Below, in pieces: positions 1-8,110 of a DNA stretch of 64,000 bases; within the stretch, counting starts at the first letter, position 1; the number at the start of each line of letters is the position of its first letter. Source of the DNA: Antiquaquibacter soli (GTDB lineage Bacteria; Actinomycetota; Actinomycetes; Actinomycetales; Microbacteriaceae). The notes under the pieces are model-generated. The model had not been told where the DNA came from and did not search any database. It was given only the letters and a program-made list of their open reading frames with translations. The position numbers and the translations under genes were made by a program. The stretch is from positions 992,001-1,056,000 of the forward strand of contig NZ_JAUQUB010000001.1 of NCBI RefSeq assembly GCF_030580675.1. Reading direction: 5' to 3'.

Positions 1-360
1 GACGGGGAGGCCCCCGAGACGGCCATGCGCGAGTTCGCGGCGTGGATCGCGGAGGTCACGCCCGCGGGCGAGCTACCGGTGTTCGTGGGCTTCAACGCCT
101 CCTTCGATTGGATGTTCGTCGCGGACTACTTCGAGCGCTTCCTCGGCCGCAACCCCTTCGGCCACTCCGCTCTCGACATCAAGGCGTATTTCATGGGCAA
201 GACGGGGTCGAGCTGGCAGGAGACGAGCATGAAGCACCTCTCGCCGCGCTATCTCGGCGGGTCTAGGCTGTCCCACAACGCCCTCGGCGACGCTCGCGAT
301 CAGGCCGCCCTGTTCCGCGCGATCCTCGCCGACACGACCGCGATCAGCGACGAGACCTGA
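1..360 (+). CDS. 3'-5' exonuclease, DnaQ/DEDDh type (5'-truncated by window edge)
   Basis: C-terminal part of a DEDD-superfamily 3'-5' exonuclease. The frame is open from base 1, so the real start lies outside the window. Visible are an Exo II-like segment (FVGFNASFDW) and an Exo III-like segment near the C-terminus (HNALGDARDQAALF), with the His and Asp expected of the DEDDh class. The Exo I motif must lie upstream. The next gene starts 15 bp downstream on the same strand, so the two may be co-transcribed. Substrate (RNA, DNA or small oligonucleotide) cannot be told from this fragment. Confidence 0.8.
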   Translation, partial: DGEAPETAMREFAAWIAEVTPAGELPVFVGFNASFDWMFVADYFERFLGRNPFGHSALDIKAYFMGKTGSSWQETSMKHLSPRYLGGSRLSHNALGDARDQAALFRAILADTTAISDET

Positions 361-374
361 GAGGCAGACCGCCC

Positions 375-1718
375 ATGAACGACGCTTCTCCCGCGGGGGC
401 GACGGACGACATCCAGCGCATTGTCGAGTCGGCCCGCCGGCTCGGGGTCGAACTCGACGAGGAGGCCACGACGCAGTGGCTCGCGGCGATCGCGGCCGCG
501 CAGGCCGATGACGACGTCGTGCTCGTCGACGCCGAGAGCGGCACGTTCGGTCACAAGGTCTCGATGCTCGACTTCAGCCCGCGCGACCTCGAGCGGTTCC
601 GGCGCATCGGCGCCATCGTCGAGGTGACAGGTCCCGAGGGGGTCGCCGAGAGCGCGCTCGCCCTGTCCGGCTCGGCCGCTCAGTCGAAGATCCAGAGCTT
701 CCCGGGCGACTGCGACTACTTCCAGCGCCTCAACATCATCGCCCCGACGCGGGACGAGGCGTGCGGCATCCTCGCCCGTCTGATGCGCGAGAAGGTGCTC
801 GCCACTCTCAGCGGCGACACCTATCAGTTCCTCGAGGCGAAGCTCGGCACGTACGAGTTCGACTGCACCGCGCACGGCTGGTCGAACCACGCCGGCAGCC
901 CGATCACGTGGACGGCCGCCGACATCGAGGCGGGACGGCTCGAGGTGGAGAAGGCGGATGGCTCGACGGCGATCCTGCTCTGGGACGAGGTCGCCCGAGA
1001 CCCGGGCTGGTGCAAGCTCGACTGGGTCGTCACCGACCCGGCGCGCAAGCAGCTCTCGAACGCGAGCAACGTCATCGATGTCACCTGGGAGGGGCCGGAC
1101 GGCGAGATCGTGCCGCTCGACGGGTACCTCGACGCGTACTTCCAGGAGGTGTACCTCGACGCCGACTCCGTGCCCGTCTTCGCGAAGGTCGCGAAGTTCG
1201 TCTCGGATGACGCGCTCGACGAGTACGTCGAGAAGCTCGAGGGCGAGGTGCGCAAGTACCTCACCAAGCACCTCAACTACGGCAAGGCCGCCAAGCGCAT
1301 GTACAACGTCTTCCGTCTCTCGGGCCGCCATGTCGATGCGGCCTTCGTGCGCGAGCTCTTCGACGAGCCGGCGACGATCCTCTACCAGGTGTGGTCGCTC
1401 ATCGTGACCCTCCAGAATGCGACGCAGCCGGGGTCGGGCATCCCGATCGACGCGGTCCAGGCCCAGGCCGACGAGCTCATCCTCTCGGTGACGCGCGCAC
1501 TCGAGGGCGACGAGGAGACGGAGATCGTCGCCGCGCTTCTGACATTGCGCCGCACTCTCGACGGCCAGGAGGCGGGTCAGGAGCGCACCGACGCGGTCGA
1601 GGCCGCCCAGGCGCGCGTCGTCAATCTCATCAACACGTTCTTCCGGGACCGGCTCGTGGCCGTGCCCACGATCAAGGAGTACATCGACGGCATGCAGGCC
1701 GGCTACACCGCCGACTGA
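375..1718 (+). CDS. Uncharacterised 447-aa protein with a possible Pol-beta nucleotidyltransferase signature
   Basis: I do not recognise this family. Residues about 94-110 read GS-x11-DCDY, which fits the pattern hG[GS]x(9-13)Dh[DE]h of the DNA-polymerase-beta nucleotidyltransferase superfamily. A third acidic residue expected on a later strand could be one of several Asp/Glu in residues 150-240, but I cannot assign it. The C-terminal half (about 270-430) looks helical and charged. There is no signal peptide or membrane segment, so it is probably cytosolic. It follows the exonuclease gene by 15 bp and converges with the catabolic operon at 1720. The nucleotidyltransferase idea is inference from one motif. 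Confidence 0.75.
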   Translation: MNDASPAGATDDIQRIVESARRLGVELDEEATTQWLAAIAAAQADDDVVLVDAESGTFGHKVSMLDFSPRDLERFRRIGAIVEVTGPEGVAESALALSGSAAQSKIQSFPGDCDYFQRLNIIAPTRDEACGILARLMREKVLATLSGDTYQFLEAKLGTYEFDCTAHGWSNHAGSPITWTAADIEAGRLEVEKADGSTAILLWDEVARDPGWCKLDWVVTDPARKQLSNASNVIDVTWEGPDGEIVPLDGYLDAYFQEVYLDADSVPVFAKVAKFVSDDALDEYVEKLEGEVRKYLTKHLNYGKAAKRMYNVFRLSGRHVDAAFVRELFDEPATILYQVWSLIVTLQNATQPGSGIPIDAVQAQADELILSVTRALEGDEETEIVAALLTLRRTLDGQEAGQERTDAVEAAQARVVNLINTFFRDRLVAVPTIKEYIDGMQAGYTAD

Positions 1719-1719
1719 C

Positions 1720-3075
1720 CTAGACCCGCTCGAAGCCCATCCCGAGGTGGCGGCACATCGCCTCGATCTCGCGGGAGACGTCGCGATCGGTGGCGCACGA
1801 GTGGTGGCCGACTCCGGCGAGGCTCCAGCGACGCCACGCCTCCGTGATGGGGCCGGAGTCGAAGACGAAGGCGGCGTTCGCGGTGCCTGAGGAGTGCGAC
1901 GTGCGCGCCGTGAACCGACCGGTCGCGACGACGGCGCCGAGCGAGCCATCCGGTTTCGAGACGATGCCGACCAGGCTCGCCGGGCCTGGAGCGATGGTGA
2001 ACTCGGCCGAGGCCGTCGCGCGATCGCGGTCGAACCACGGGTTGACGATGAGCCGCGCGCCGTCGACCGTTCCGAACCGGTCGTCATGCTCGCCCGAGTT
2101 CGCGAGGATGGCCTCGCCGCTCACCTCGTCGAGAGCCTCGATCTCGTGATACAGCGTCGGGGCGCCGAGGCTCGCGACCATGAGCATGGCGAGTGCTGTC
2201 GCGACGTCTCCGGTGCAGGTCCACGGCGTCCCTCGAGAGGTGCAGAGGCCGAGCGCGAGGCAGGGGGCCGAGCCGATGCCGAGCCGGAGCGCGGGCACGT
2301 GGCAATTGAGGGTCCCGGCATCCAGGCGGTCGTCGGCGACGAGCGAGTCGAGCGCCGCGGAGTAGGCGAGCGCGCGGTCGACGTCGGGGTCGGTCACGTC
2401 GCCCTCGATCTCGAACCCGGCGAGCGCGCCGCGGGTGGCGGGAGGCCCGATGCGCGAGGCGAGCTCCTCGGCGGTGCGCTCGACGACGGTCACCCCGACC
2501 GCCTCGAGCGTCGCGTTCGGCACGCGGGCCCACTCGTAGCCGGGGATCGGCGTACCGACGACTCCGAGCCGGGATCGCCGCACGGCTCCGGCCGCCGCGG
2601 CGGCGACGACGGCCGGGCCGATCGACCCGCCGTCGGCGATCTCGCCCGCCACGACGTCGAACGGCCGACCGGTGCGCGTCAGGTGGGCCCCGATCATCGG
2701 GATGCCCACGGTCCCGCCGCGCTCGGTGATTCCCGAGTGGGAGAGGTCGGGATGCACACCCGCCCCCTCGTGGGCCGCCCACAGCACGAGGGCCGCTGCC
2801 GGGAACGCGTCGAGTAGCTGGATGACAGCGCCCGGCGCGGAGGCCATGGTGCCGGCGACCACGATCGCGTCGACCTCGGGATCGAGGCGGGACGACAGGG
2901 CGGCGATGTCGTCGCCCGGCTGCACCGTCTCGCTCCACGCGACGTCGACGAACCGTTCGATCGTGGAGACCGCCCGAGCGCCGAGCGCAGCACGATCATC
3001 GGGGAAGCCGGGGCCGACTGCCGACTCCCAGAAGCTCCAGTACGGGTGGATGACCCCCACTCGCCGCTGTGTCAC
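1720..3075 (-). CDS. L-fucose/L-arabinose isomerase-like sugar isomerase family protein
   Basis: A 451-aa protein resembling the FucI/AraA isomerase fold, with an alternating Rossmann-like N-terminal half and a C-terminal beta domain. Recognisable blocks are the N-terminal VGVIHPYWSFW, the central NCHVPALR and the TCTGDVATALAM stretch. Members isomerise aldoses to ketoses with Mn2+, but many homologues in catabolic clusters have unknown activity, and I could not map all metal ligands. The start is GTG at 3075, overlapping the stop of the CoA-transferase gene by 4 bp (GTGA). It is the last gene of the eight-gene minus-strand operon that begins with the ABC binding protein. Confidence 0.7.
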   Translation of the reverse strand: MTQRRVGVIHPYWSFWESAVGPGFPDDRAALGARAVSTIERFVDVAWSETVQPGDDIAALSSRLDPEVDAIVVAGTMASAPGAVIQLLDAFPAAALVLWAAHEGAGVHPDLSHSGITERGGTVGIPMIGAHLTRTGRPFDVVAGEIADGGSIGPAVVAAAAAGAVRRSRLGVVGTPIPGYEWARVPNATLEAVGVTVVERTAEELASRIGPPATRGALAGFEIEGDVTDPDVDRALAYSAALDSLVADDRLDAGTLNCHVPALRLGIGSAPCLALGLCTSRGTPWTCTGDVATALAMLMVASLGAPTLYHEIEALDEVSGEAILANSGEHDDRFGTVDGARLIVNPWFDRDRATASAEFTIAPGPASLVGIVSKPDGSLGAVVATGRFTARTSHSSGTANAAFVFDSGPITEAWRRWSLAGVGHHSCATDRDVSREIEAMCRHLGMGFERV

Positions 3076-4244
3076 GATCGCTCCTCTCCGAGCAGGTCGT
3101 CGGTGTCCGCGCCGAGCGCGGGAATGGGGCCGGGCACGGGGGCGGTGCCATCGAAGAGCAGCGGCAGCCGCGGCAGCGAGAGCGTCGTCCCGTCAGGATT
3201 GACCGCCCGAGGGTCGTCGACGGGCTGGAACAGTCCTCGAGCCGCGAGGTGCGGATCGGCCCGCACCTCGGCGATCGACTGCACGACGCCGGCGGGCTGG
3301 CCGCCGTCCCGGAGAATGCGCGCGGCCTCCTCCTTGGTGAGGTCGGCGGCCCACTCTTCGAGGACGTCGGTCACGAGGTCGGGCATCCGCTCCGCGCGCT
3401 TGAGCACCGTGTCGAGTCGGGGATCCGTCGCGAGCTCGGGCCGACCGATCGCCTCGCAGCAGCGCCGCCACATCTCGTCGGTGGGGATGACGAGCGCGAC
3501 CCAGCCGTCCCTGGCGCGGAAGCTCCCGACCGGGCTGAACCGGTCGCGGCCGCGCGTGGGCACGTCGCCGGTGAATTCGTGCAGCGTGAGTGGCCGCTCG
3601 AGGAACGCCGCTCCGATGTCGTACATGGACGCGTCGATGTGGACTCCGACGCCGGTGCGCTGGCGGCCGACGAGAGCCGCGAGGATGCCCAACGCGGCGT
3701 ACACGCCGCCGAGCAGGTCCATCGTCGCCATCGGAGCCAGCCCGGGGGGCGACTCGGGGCTCTCTCCGAGCATGCTGCTGAGCCCGCTCATCGCCTGGAT
3801 GACGGAATCGAACGCGGGCCACGCCGCGTAGGGGCCGGTCTGTCCGAAGCCGGAGAGCTCGCACACGACGAGTCGAGGGAACCGCTCGCGCACCTCGTCG
3901 CGACCGAGCCCGAACCGCGGCAACGATCCGGGGCGGAGGTTCGAGACGAGAACGTCCGCGGTCTCGAGCAACCGGTCGAGACCGGCCCGCCCCTCGTCGG
4001 TCTTGAGGTCGAGCTCGACCGAGCGCTTCCCGCGGTTGTACGACGCGAACCCCCCGCTGAGAGTGCCCTCGGCGTCCCGGCGGAGGGGGTCGTAACTCCG
4101 CCGGGGGTCGCCCGCACCGGGCGCCTCGACCTTGATGACCTCGGCACCGGCATCCGCGAGCAGACCGGTGCAATAGGGAGCTCCGATGTACTGCTCGAGC
4201 GAGACGACGCGGATGCCCTCGAGGAGCCGGATGGGGTTGCTCAC
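3072..4244 (-). CDS. CaiB/BaiF family (type III) CoA-transferase
   Basis: A 390-aa type III CoA-transferase, which moves CoA from an acyl-CoA donor to a carboxylic acid. The N-terminus LLEGIRVVSLEQYIGAPYC and the catalytic Asp at about residue 176 (PMATMD) are typical, and length is normal for the family. The start chosen is GTG at 4244, whose TGA overlap with the MaoC gene stop indicates coupling. A longer frame upstream only reads through MaoC. Sitting beside a MaoC hydratase and a CitE-type lyase, it resembles the itaconate route (CoA-transferase, hydratase, citramalyl-CoA lyase), but the true substrate may be another C4-C6 acid made from the sugar. Confidence 0.85.
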   Translation of the reverse strand: MSNPIRLLEGIRVVSLEQYIGAPYCTGLLADAGAEVIKVEAPGAGDPRRSYDPLRRDAEGTLSGGFASYNRGKRSVELDLKTDEGRAGLDRLLETADVLVSNLRPGSLPRFGLGRDEVRERFPRLVVCELSGFGQTGPYAAWPAFDSVIQAMSGLSSMLGESPESPPGLAPMATMDLLGGVYAALGILAALVGRQRTGVGVHIDASMYDIGAAFLERPLTLHEFTGDVPTRGRDRFSPVGSFRARDGWVALVIPTDEMWRRCCEAIGRPELATDPRLDTVLKRAERMPDLVTDVLEEWAADLTKEEAARILRDGGQPAGVVQSIAEVRADPHLAARGLFQPVDDPRAVNPDGTTLSLPRLPLLFDGTAPVPGPIPALGADTDDLLGEERS

Positions 4245-5206
4245 GACGGGGCTCCCGAGAGGACGAGCACGGGCCGCCAGTCCAGGACGGCGACGGGCTC
4301 CTGGCCCGGACGATGCGCGGTCACGCCGACTGTCGCGTCGACGATCCGGAAACCGCGCACCTCCAGGACATCGCGGATGCTCGTGCGCACGCTCAGCAGG
4401 TCGTCCTCGAAGACGGGAGCGAGGTGGTCGCACGAGCGCCACCCCGGCACGGACAGCAGGTCGGGGATCGTGCGCGACAGCGATGCCTGGGCCAGGCCGA
4501 TCGTGTGACCGCCGTACACCAGTCGCCGACCGTCGAGTCCCGCTCGGTCGTCGCGGTGGGCGGCCGCCAGGTTGTGGGTGAGGCGCACGAGCTCTCGCGC
4601 TGAGGACACGGTGTCGGAGAGGGGGTCCTCCCACTCGTCGCCGGCGGCGATCGACGCGGTGCCGAGCGGGCTCGACCAGCCCAGGGGGACGGCGTCAGCG
4701 AATCCCGCGAGGGGGCGATCGGCTTCCGCGTCGGGGATACCCGTCGGCTCCAGCCGATCCGGCTCGGCGACGGGGAGCAGCGCGAGCCGCTCGTACTCCG
4801 CGATGACGTCGTCGCCGCGAGTCAGGTGCATCCCGAGGAGGACTTTCGCGCGGTCGCGACCCGACCGGGTCCAGTCGGCGGCGAGCGGCGTGACGACCGT
4901 TCGGAGCGTGTCACCGTGGTGGACGGGCTCGGCGAGCACGACGCCGCGGTACTGGAGGTTCGCGATCACGCGCCGGGTCGCGACCGTCGACTGGCCGATC
5001 GACACCGCGAGCACGAGTGCCGGGTTGACGAGCGGCTCGGCCCGGCCCGTGAGGGCGCGAGCAGCGGTCGCACTGAGGGCGGGCCGCAAGCCGTCCCCCG
5101 TGATCGACGCGTACACCGCGGCGATGCCGGCGTCGATCGTGACGTCCGGTGCTGCGGCGAGCGGGCGGCCGAGCACGAGGTCCTCGGCGAACGGGGGAGC
5201 GGTCAT
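4241..5206 (-). CDS. MaoC-like double hot-dog acyl-CoA hydratase/dehydratase
   Basis: A 321-aa protein built like the double hot-dog MaoC/HTD2 hydratases (mesaconyl- or itaconyl-CoA hydratase type). The N-terminal half carries a degenerate hydratase motif (SITGDGLRPALS, with the usual His not in its normal place) and the second half has THNLAAAHRD. Such enzymes add water across an enoyl-CoA double bond. The ATG at 5206 overlaps the stop of the CitE-like gene (ATGA), which decides the start. Its place between a CoA-transferase and a lyase suggests transferase, hydratase and lyase act in sequence on a CoA thioester. Confidence 0.75.
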   Translation of the reverse strand: MTAPPFAEDLVLGRPLAAAPDVTIDAGIAAVYASITGDGLRPALSATAARALTGRAEPLVNPALVLAVSIGQSTVATRRVIANLQYRGVVLAEPVHHGDTLRTVVTPLAADWTRSGRDRAKVLLGMHLTRGDDVIAEYERLALLPVAEPDRLEPTGIPDAEADRPLAGFADAVPLGWSSPLGTASIAAGDEWEDPLSDTVSSARELVRLTHNLAAAHRDDRAGLDGRRLVYGGHTIGLAQASLSRTIPDLLSVPGWRSCDHLAPVFEDDLLSVRTSIRDVLEVRGFRIVDATVGVTAHRPGQEPVAVLDWRPVLVLSGAPS

Positions 5207-6042
5207 CCCTGCTCTCCTTCCGCCCGGCCGACGAGATCGCGGGCCCAGCGTATCGTCGCGAGGTCTGCCATCCGGCCGTCCTCGTCGCGGTACGCCCCGA
5301 GCCCGTCGCCCGATCGCTCCGCGTGCTGCTCGAGCACCCGCCGGGCGCGCTCGAGCTCGTCGGGGTCGATACCGAACACCTCGTTCACGATCGGGACCTG
5401 CGAGGGGTGGATGCACGCGCGCGAGCCGAACCCGCGGTCTCGCAGGAGCACGCTGCCGGCCCGGAAGGCGGCGGCGTCCCCGAGGCGGTCGTCGACGGGC
5501 GCGACGGGCTGGGGGAGCCGACGGATCGCGGTCTCGAGCACGATCCTCGCGCGGAACGGCACCATCGCCTCCTCCGAGCGGTCGCGCATCCGCAGGTCGG
5601 CGGCCATGTCGACCTCGCCGAGCTGCGTGAGGGCGTCGCCCGGCAGGGGAGGTAGGTTCGGCAGGCCGACGAGTCCCGCCGCGGACTCGATGAGGATGCC
5701 CGGCCGGATGCCCGCAGCACCGAGAGCCGCGACCGCGGTGCCGATCCACTCCCCGGGCTCCGCCTTGGGCAGCCACACCCCGTCGGGATGTGCGGACGCG
5801 ACGGCCTCGATCTCGGCGAGCCCCCGGTCTCCGCCGTTGACGCGCACCCAGCGCTCGGGCCCGGGGGCGGCATCCTCGAGGTACCGCAGCGCCCCCGCGA
5901 GAGCGGCCGCCTTGCGGTCGGGGGCGACCGCGTCCTCGAGGTCGAGGATCACGGCGTCCGCGCCGGAGTCGGGCGCCTTGGCGAGGAACCGCTCGTTGTC
6001 GGCCGGGAGGTAGAGGTGGGATCGCAGCGTACGGGGGGTCAT
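5203..6042 (-). CDS. HpcH/HpaI aldolase, CitE-like (citramalyl/malyl-CoA lyase type)
   Basis: A 279-aa CitE-type lyase. Visible are SHLYLPADN near the N-terminus, LDLEDAV (residues 34-40), the Arg-containing WVRVNG (65-70), the Mg2+-ligand Glu of LIESAAG (about 119) and GEVDMAADL with Asp at about 145. Family members cleave (3-hydroxy)acyl-CoA esters such as citramalyl-CoA or malyl-CoA to acetyl-CoA and a 2-oxo acid. The ATG at 6042 replaces a longer upstream frame that would run into the oxidoreductase gene. It is 4 bp from that gene and overlaps the MaoC start, so it is part of the same operon. Confidence 0.82.
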   Translation of the reverse strand: MTPRTLRSHLYLPADNERFLAKAPDSGADAVILDLEDAVAPDRKAAALAGALRYLEDAAPGPERWVRVNGGDRGLAEIEAVASAHPDGVWLPKAEPGEWIGTAVAALGAAGIRPGILIESAAGLVGLPNLPPLPGDALTQLGEVDMAADLRMRDRSEEAMVPFRARIVLETAIRRLPQPVAPVDDRLGDAAAFRAGSVLLRDRGFGSRACIHPSQVPIVNEVFGIDPDELERARRVLEQHAERSGDGLGAYRDEDGRMADLATIRWARDLVGRAEGEQG

Positions 6043-6046
6043 TCCG

Positions 6047-7105
6047 CTATCCCGCGCGGCGCTCGACCTGACCGGAGGCCGCGCTGCGGTAGGCGATGTC
6101 GAGTGCCTCGACGACGCGGGCTCCGAGCTCGGCGGGCGACTGATTGATGTACTCGCTGCCGCGAGCCGCGGCGAGCACGGTGTCGATGGGGCCGATGCAG
6201 TCGTAGGCGCCCTCACCCGCCGTCAGATCGAGGTGGATCTCCTCCTGGCCCTCCCGGAAGATCCACACCGCCTCGCGCTCGACGTCGACCAGGAACTGGC
6301 CGGTAGACCCGATCGCCCGGACCTCGAGCGCGTGCTTGTTGTCGTTGGCGCCGAGGTGCGCCGAGCCGCCCGAGAGCACGCCGATGCCGCCGCCGTCGTA
6401 GTTGTAGACGATCGCGTCGTGCAGCTCGACGGGAGCGCCGAGGGGGGAGGCCATCGTCGCGAAACCGGATGTCGCTCGGGCCCCGGTGAGCCAGAACGCG
6501 AGACCGAGAGCGTGCGTGAGCTGGGCCTGGCCGTAGCCGCCGCCCGAGAGGCGCGGATCGGTCCACGTGCGCTGCTCCGGCACGGTCTCGGGGGCCGAGC
6601 CGGGGTAGGCGCCGGTGTTCGAGAGGAGCTCGCGTGTCACCGACGACATGTGCACGGTCATGTGCTCGAGCGAGCCGATGCCGGCCTCGTCGAGGATCGC
6701 TTTCGCCCGCTGCACCATCGGCTTGTAGTTCCACCCGAAGGACACGACGAACTCCTTGCCCAGCTGCGCGGCCCTTTCGGTGAGCATCCACGCGCTCTCC
6801 GGGTCGATCGTGACGGGTTTCTCGCACATCACGTGCGCTCCCGACTCGAGCGCGGCGAGGGCGTGCTCCGCGTGGAACCCCGAGGGGCTCGCGACGATCG
6901 CGACGTCGACTCCGGCGTCGAGCACGTCGCGGTAGTCCTCGGATGCGACCTCGAAGCCGTACTGGTCGGCGATCTTCGCGAGCAGCTCCGGTCCCTTGCG
7001 CGCGACGCCGACGAACTCCACGTCGTCGTGCCGGGCGAGGTTGGGCAGGTGCGAGGCGACTGTCCAGCTGCCCGCACCGATGACTCCGACCCTGATTGGT
7101 GCCAT
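6047..7105 (-). CDS. Gfo/Idh/MocA family NAD(P)-dependent oxidoreductase
   Basis: A 352-aa sugar-type dehydrogenase. The N-terminal Rossmann motif is VGVIGAGSW, the EKP signature (MCEKPVT, about residue 95) is present, and the C-terminal alpha/beta domain contains the GGGYGQAQLTHALG block carrying the usual active-site His. Family members oxidise hydroxyl groups of sugars, inositols or sugar derivatives with NAD(P)+. The start is ATG at 7105, about 20 bp after the permease gene. In this operon it may perform one oxidation of the imported compound. The exact substrate is not inferable. Confidence 0.87.
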   Translation of the reverse strand: MAPIRVGVIGAGSWTVASHLPNLARHDDVEFVGVARKGPELLAKIADQYGFEVASEDYRDVLDAGVDVAIVASPSGFHAEHALAALESGAHVMCEKPVTIDPESAWMLTERAAQLGKEFVVSFGWNYKPMVQRAKAILDEAGIGSLEHMTVHMSSVTRELLSNTGAYPGSAPETVPEQRTWTDPRLSGGGYGQAQLTHALGLAFWLTGARATSGFATMASPLGAPVELHDAIVYNYDGGGIGVLSGGSAHLGANDNKHALEVRAIGSTGQFLVDVEREAVWIFREGQEEIHLDLTAGEGAYDCIGPIDTVLAAARGSEYINQSPAELGARVVEALDIAYRSAASGQVERRAG

Positions 7106-7125
7106 GATCCGTCTTTCGTTTCGCG

Positions 7126-8109
7126 TTACTTGTCGGACAGGAAGCGCAGTCGCAGCTGGTCGAACCCGACCGCCGCGAGCAGGAGCACGCCGCGGGCGAC
7201 GTCCTGCCAGAACGAGTCGATGTTCATGAGCGTGAGACCGTTGTTGAGCGTGCCGAGGATGAGGACGCCGAGCACTGTGCCGAGGATCGTTCCCCGGCCG
7301 CCCGCGAGACTCGCGCCGCCGAGGATGACGGCGGTCACGACGGAGAGCTCGAGGCCCATCGCCGCGTTGGGCGAGGCCGCGCCGAGCTGGGAGACGAGGA
7401 TGAGCCCGCCCACCGAGACCGCGAGACCGGAGAGGAGGAATCCGCCGAAGATCATCGTCCGGGTGCGGATGCCCGCGAGCCGGGCCGCGACCGGGTTGGC
7501 GCCGATGGCGTACATCGACCGGCCGAACACCGTGAAGCGCATCACGAGCGCCATGACGACGACGACGGCGACGAGGATGAGCACCGGCACCGGGATGTCG
7601 AGGAACGGGCGCGCATTGCCGAGGTCGCCGAAGCCCGAGAGCAGCAGGGTCTGGCCGCCCGCGATGACCTGTCCGAGCCCCCGGAGGATTGCGAGCGTCG
7701 CGAGGGTCGTGATGAGGGCGTTGATCCCCAGCACGGTCACGGCGAAGCCGTTGACCATGCCGATGACGAGGCCGGCCGCGAGGGCCAGCAGCACGGCGGT
7801 GGGAATGCCCCACTGGGTCGCGCTCCAGGCCATGACGACGCCGATGAACGCTGCGCCGGAGCCCACCGAGAGGTCGAACTGGCCGGCGACGAGCAGGAGC
7901 GTGCCGGGGGCGGCGATGATGCCGATCACCGCGGCGTTCACGAGGATGTTGAGCAGGTTGTTCGGCGTCAGGTAGAACGGCGACTGCGTGGAGAAGAAGA
8001 TCGCCAGGGCGACGAGCACCACCGCGAGGGCGGCCGTATCGGGCAGGCGACGGCGTCGTCGGGCCGGTCGTACCGGCTCGGTGGCGGTCGAGTCGAGCTG
8101 AGTGGTCAC
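7126..8109 (-). CDS. Sugar ABC transporter permease (RbsC family)
   Basis: A 327-aa integral membrane permease with about nine to ten hydrophobic segments and the RbsC/BPD_transp_2 pattern, including the AASPNAAMGLELSVVTAVILGG region. The start is GTG at 8109, one base after the ATPase stop, with an AGGAGG ribosome-binding site 5 nt upstream. The ATG at 8157 would overlap the ATPase gene by 47 bp and is less likely. One permease gene implies a homodimer. It works with the adjacent ATPase and binding protein to import a monosaccharide-type substrate. Confidence 0.9.
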   Translation of the reverse strand: MTTQLDSTATEPVRPARRRRRLPDTAALAVVLVALAIFFSTQSPFYLTPNNLLNILVNAAVIGIIAAPGTLLLVAGQFDLSVGSGAAFIGVVMAWSATQWGIPTAVLLALAAGLVIGMVNGFAVTVLGINALITTLATLAILRGLGQVIAGGQTLLLSGFGDLGNARPFLDIPVPVLILVAVVVVMALVMRFTVFGRSMYAIGANPVAARLAGIRTRTMIFGGFLLSGLAVSVGGLILVSQLGAASPNAAMGLELSVVTAVILGGASLAGGRGTILGTVLGVLILGTLNNGLTLMNIDSFWQDVARGVLLLAAVGFDQLRLRFLSDK

Positions 8110-8110
8110 G

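Noticed and set aside
300-2087. A long minus-strand frame across the first two genes
   Set aside because: It opposes two genes with clear protein signatures and has no family features.
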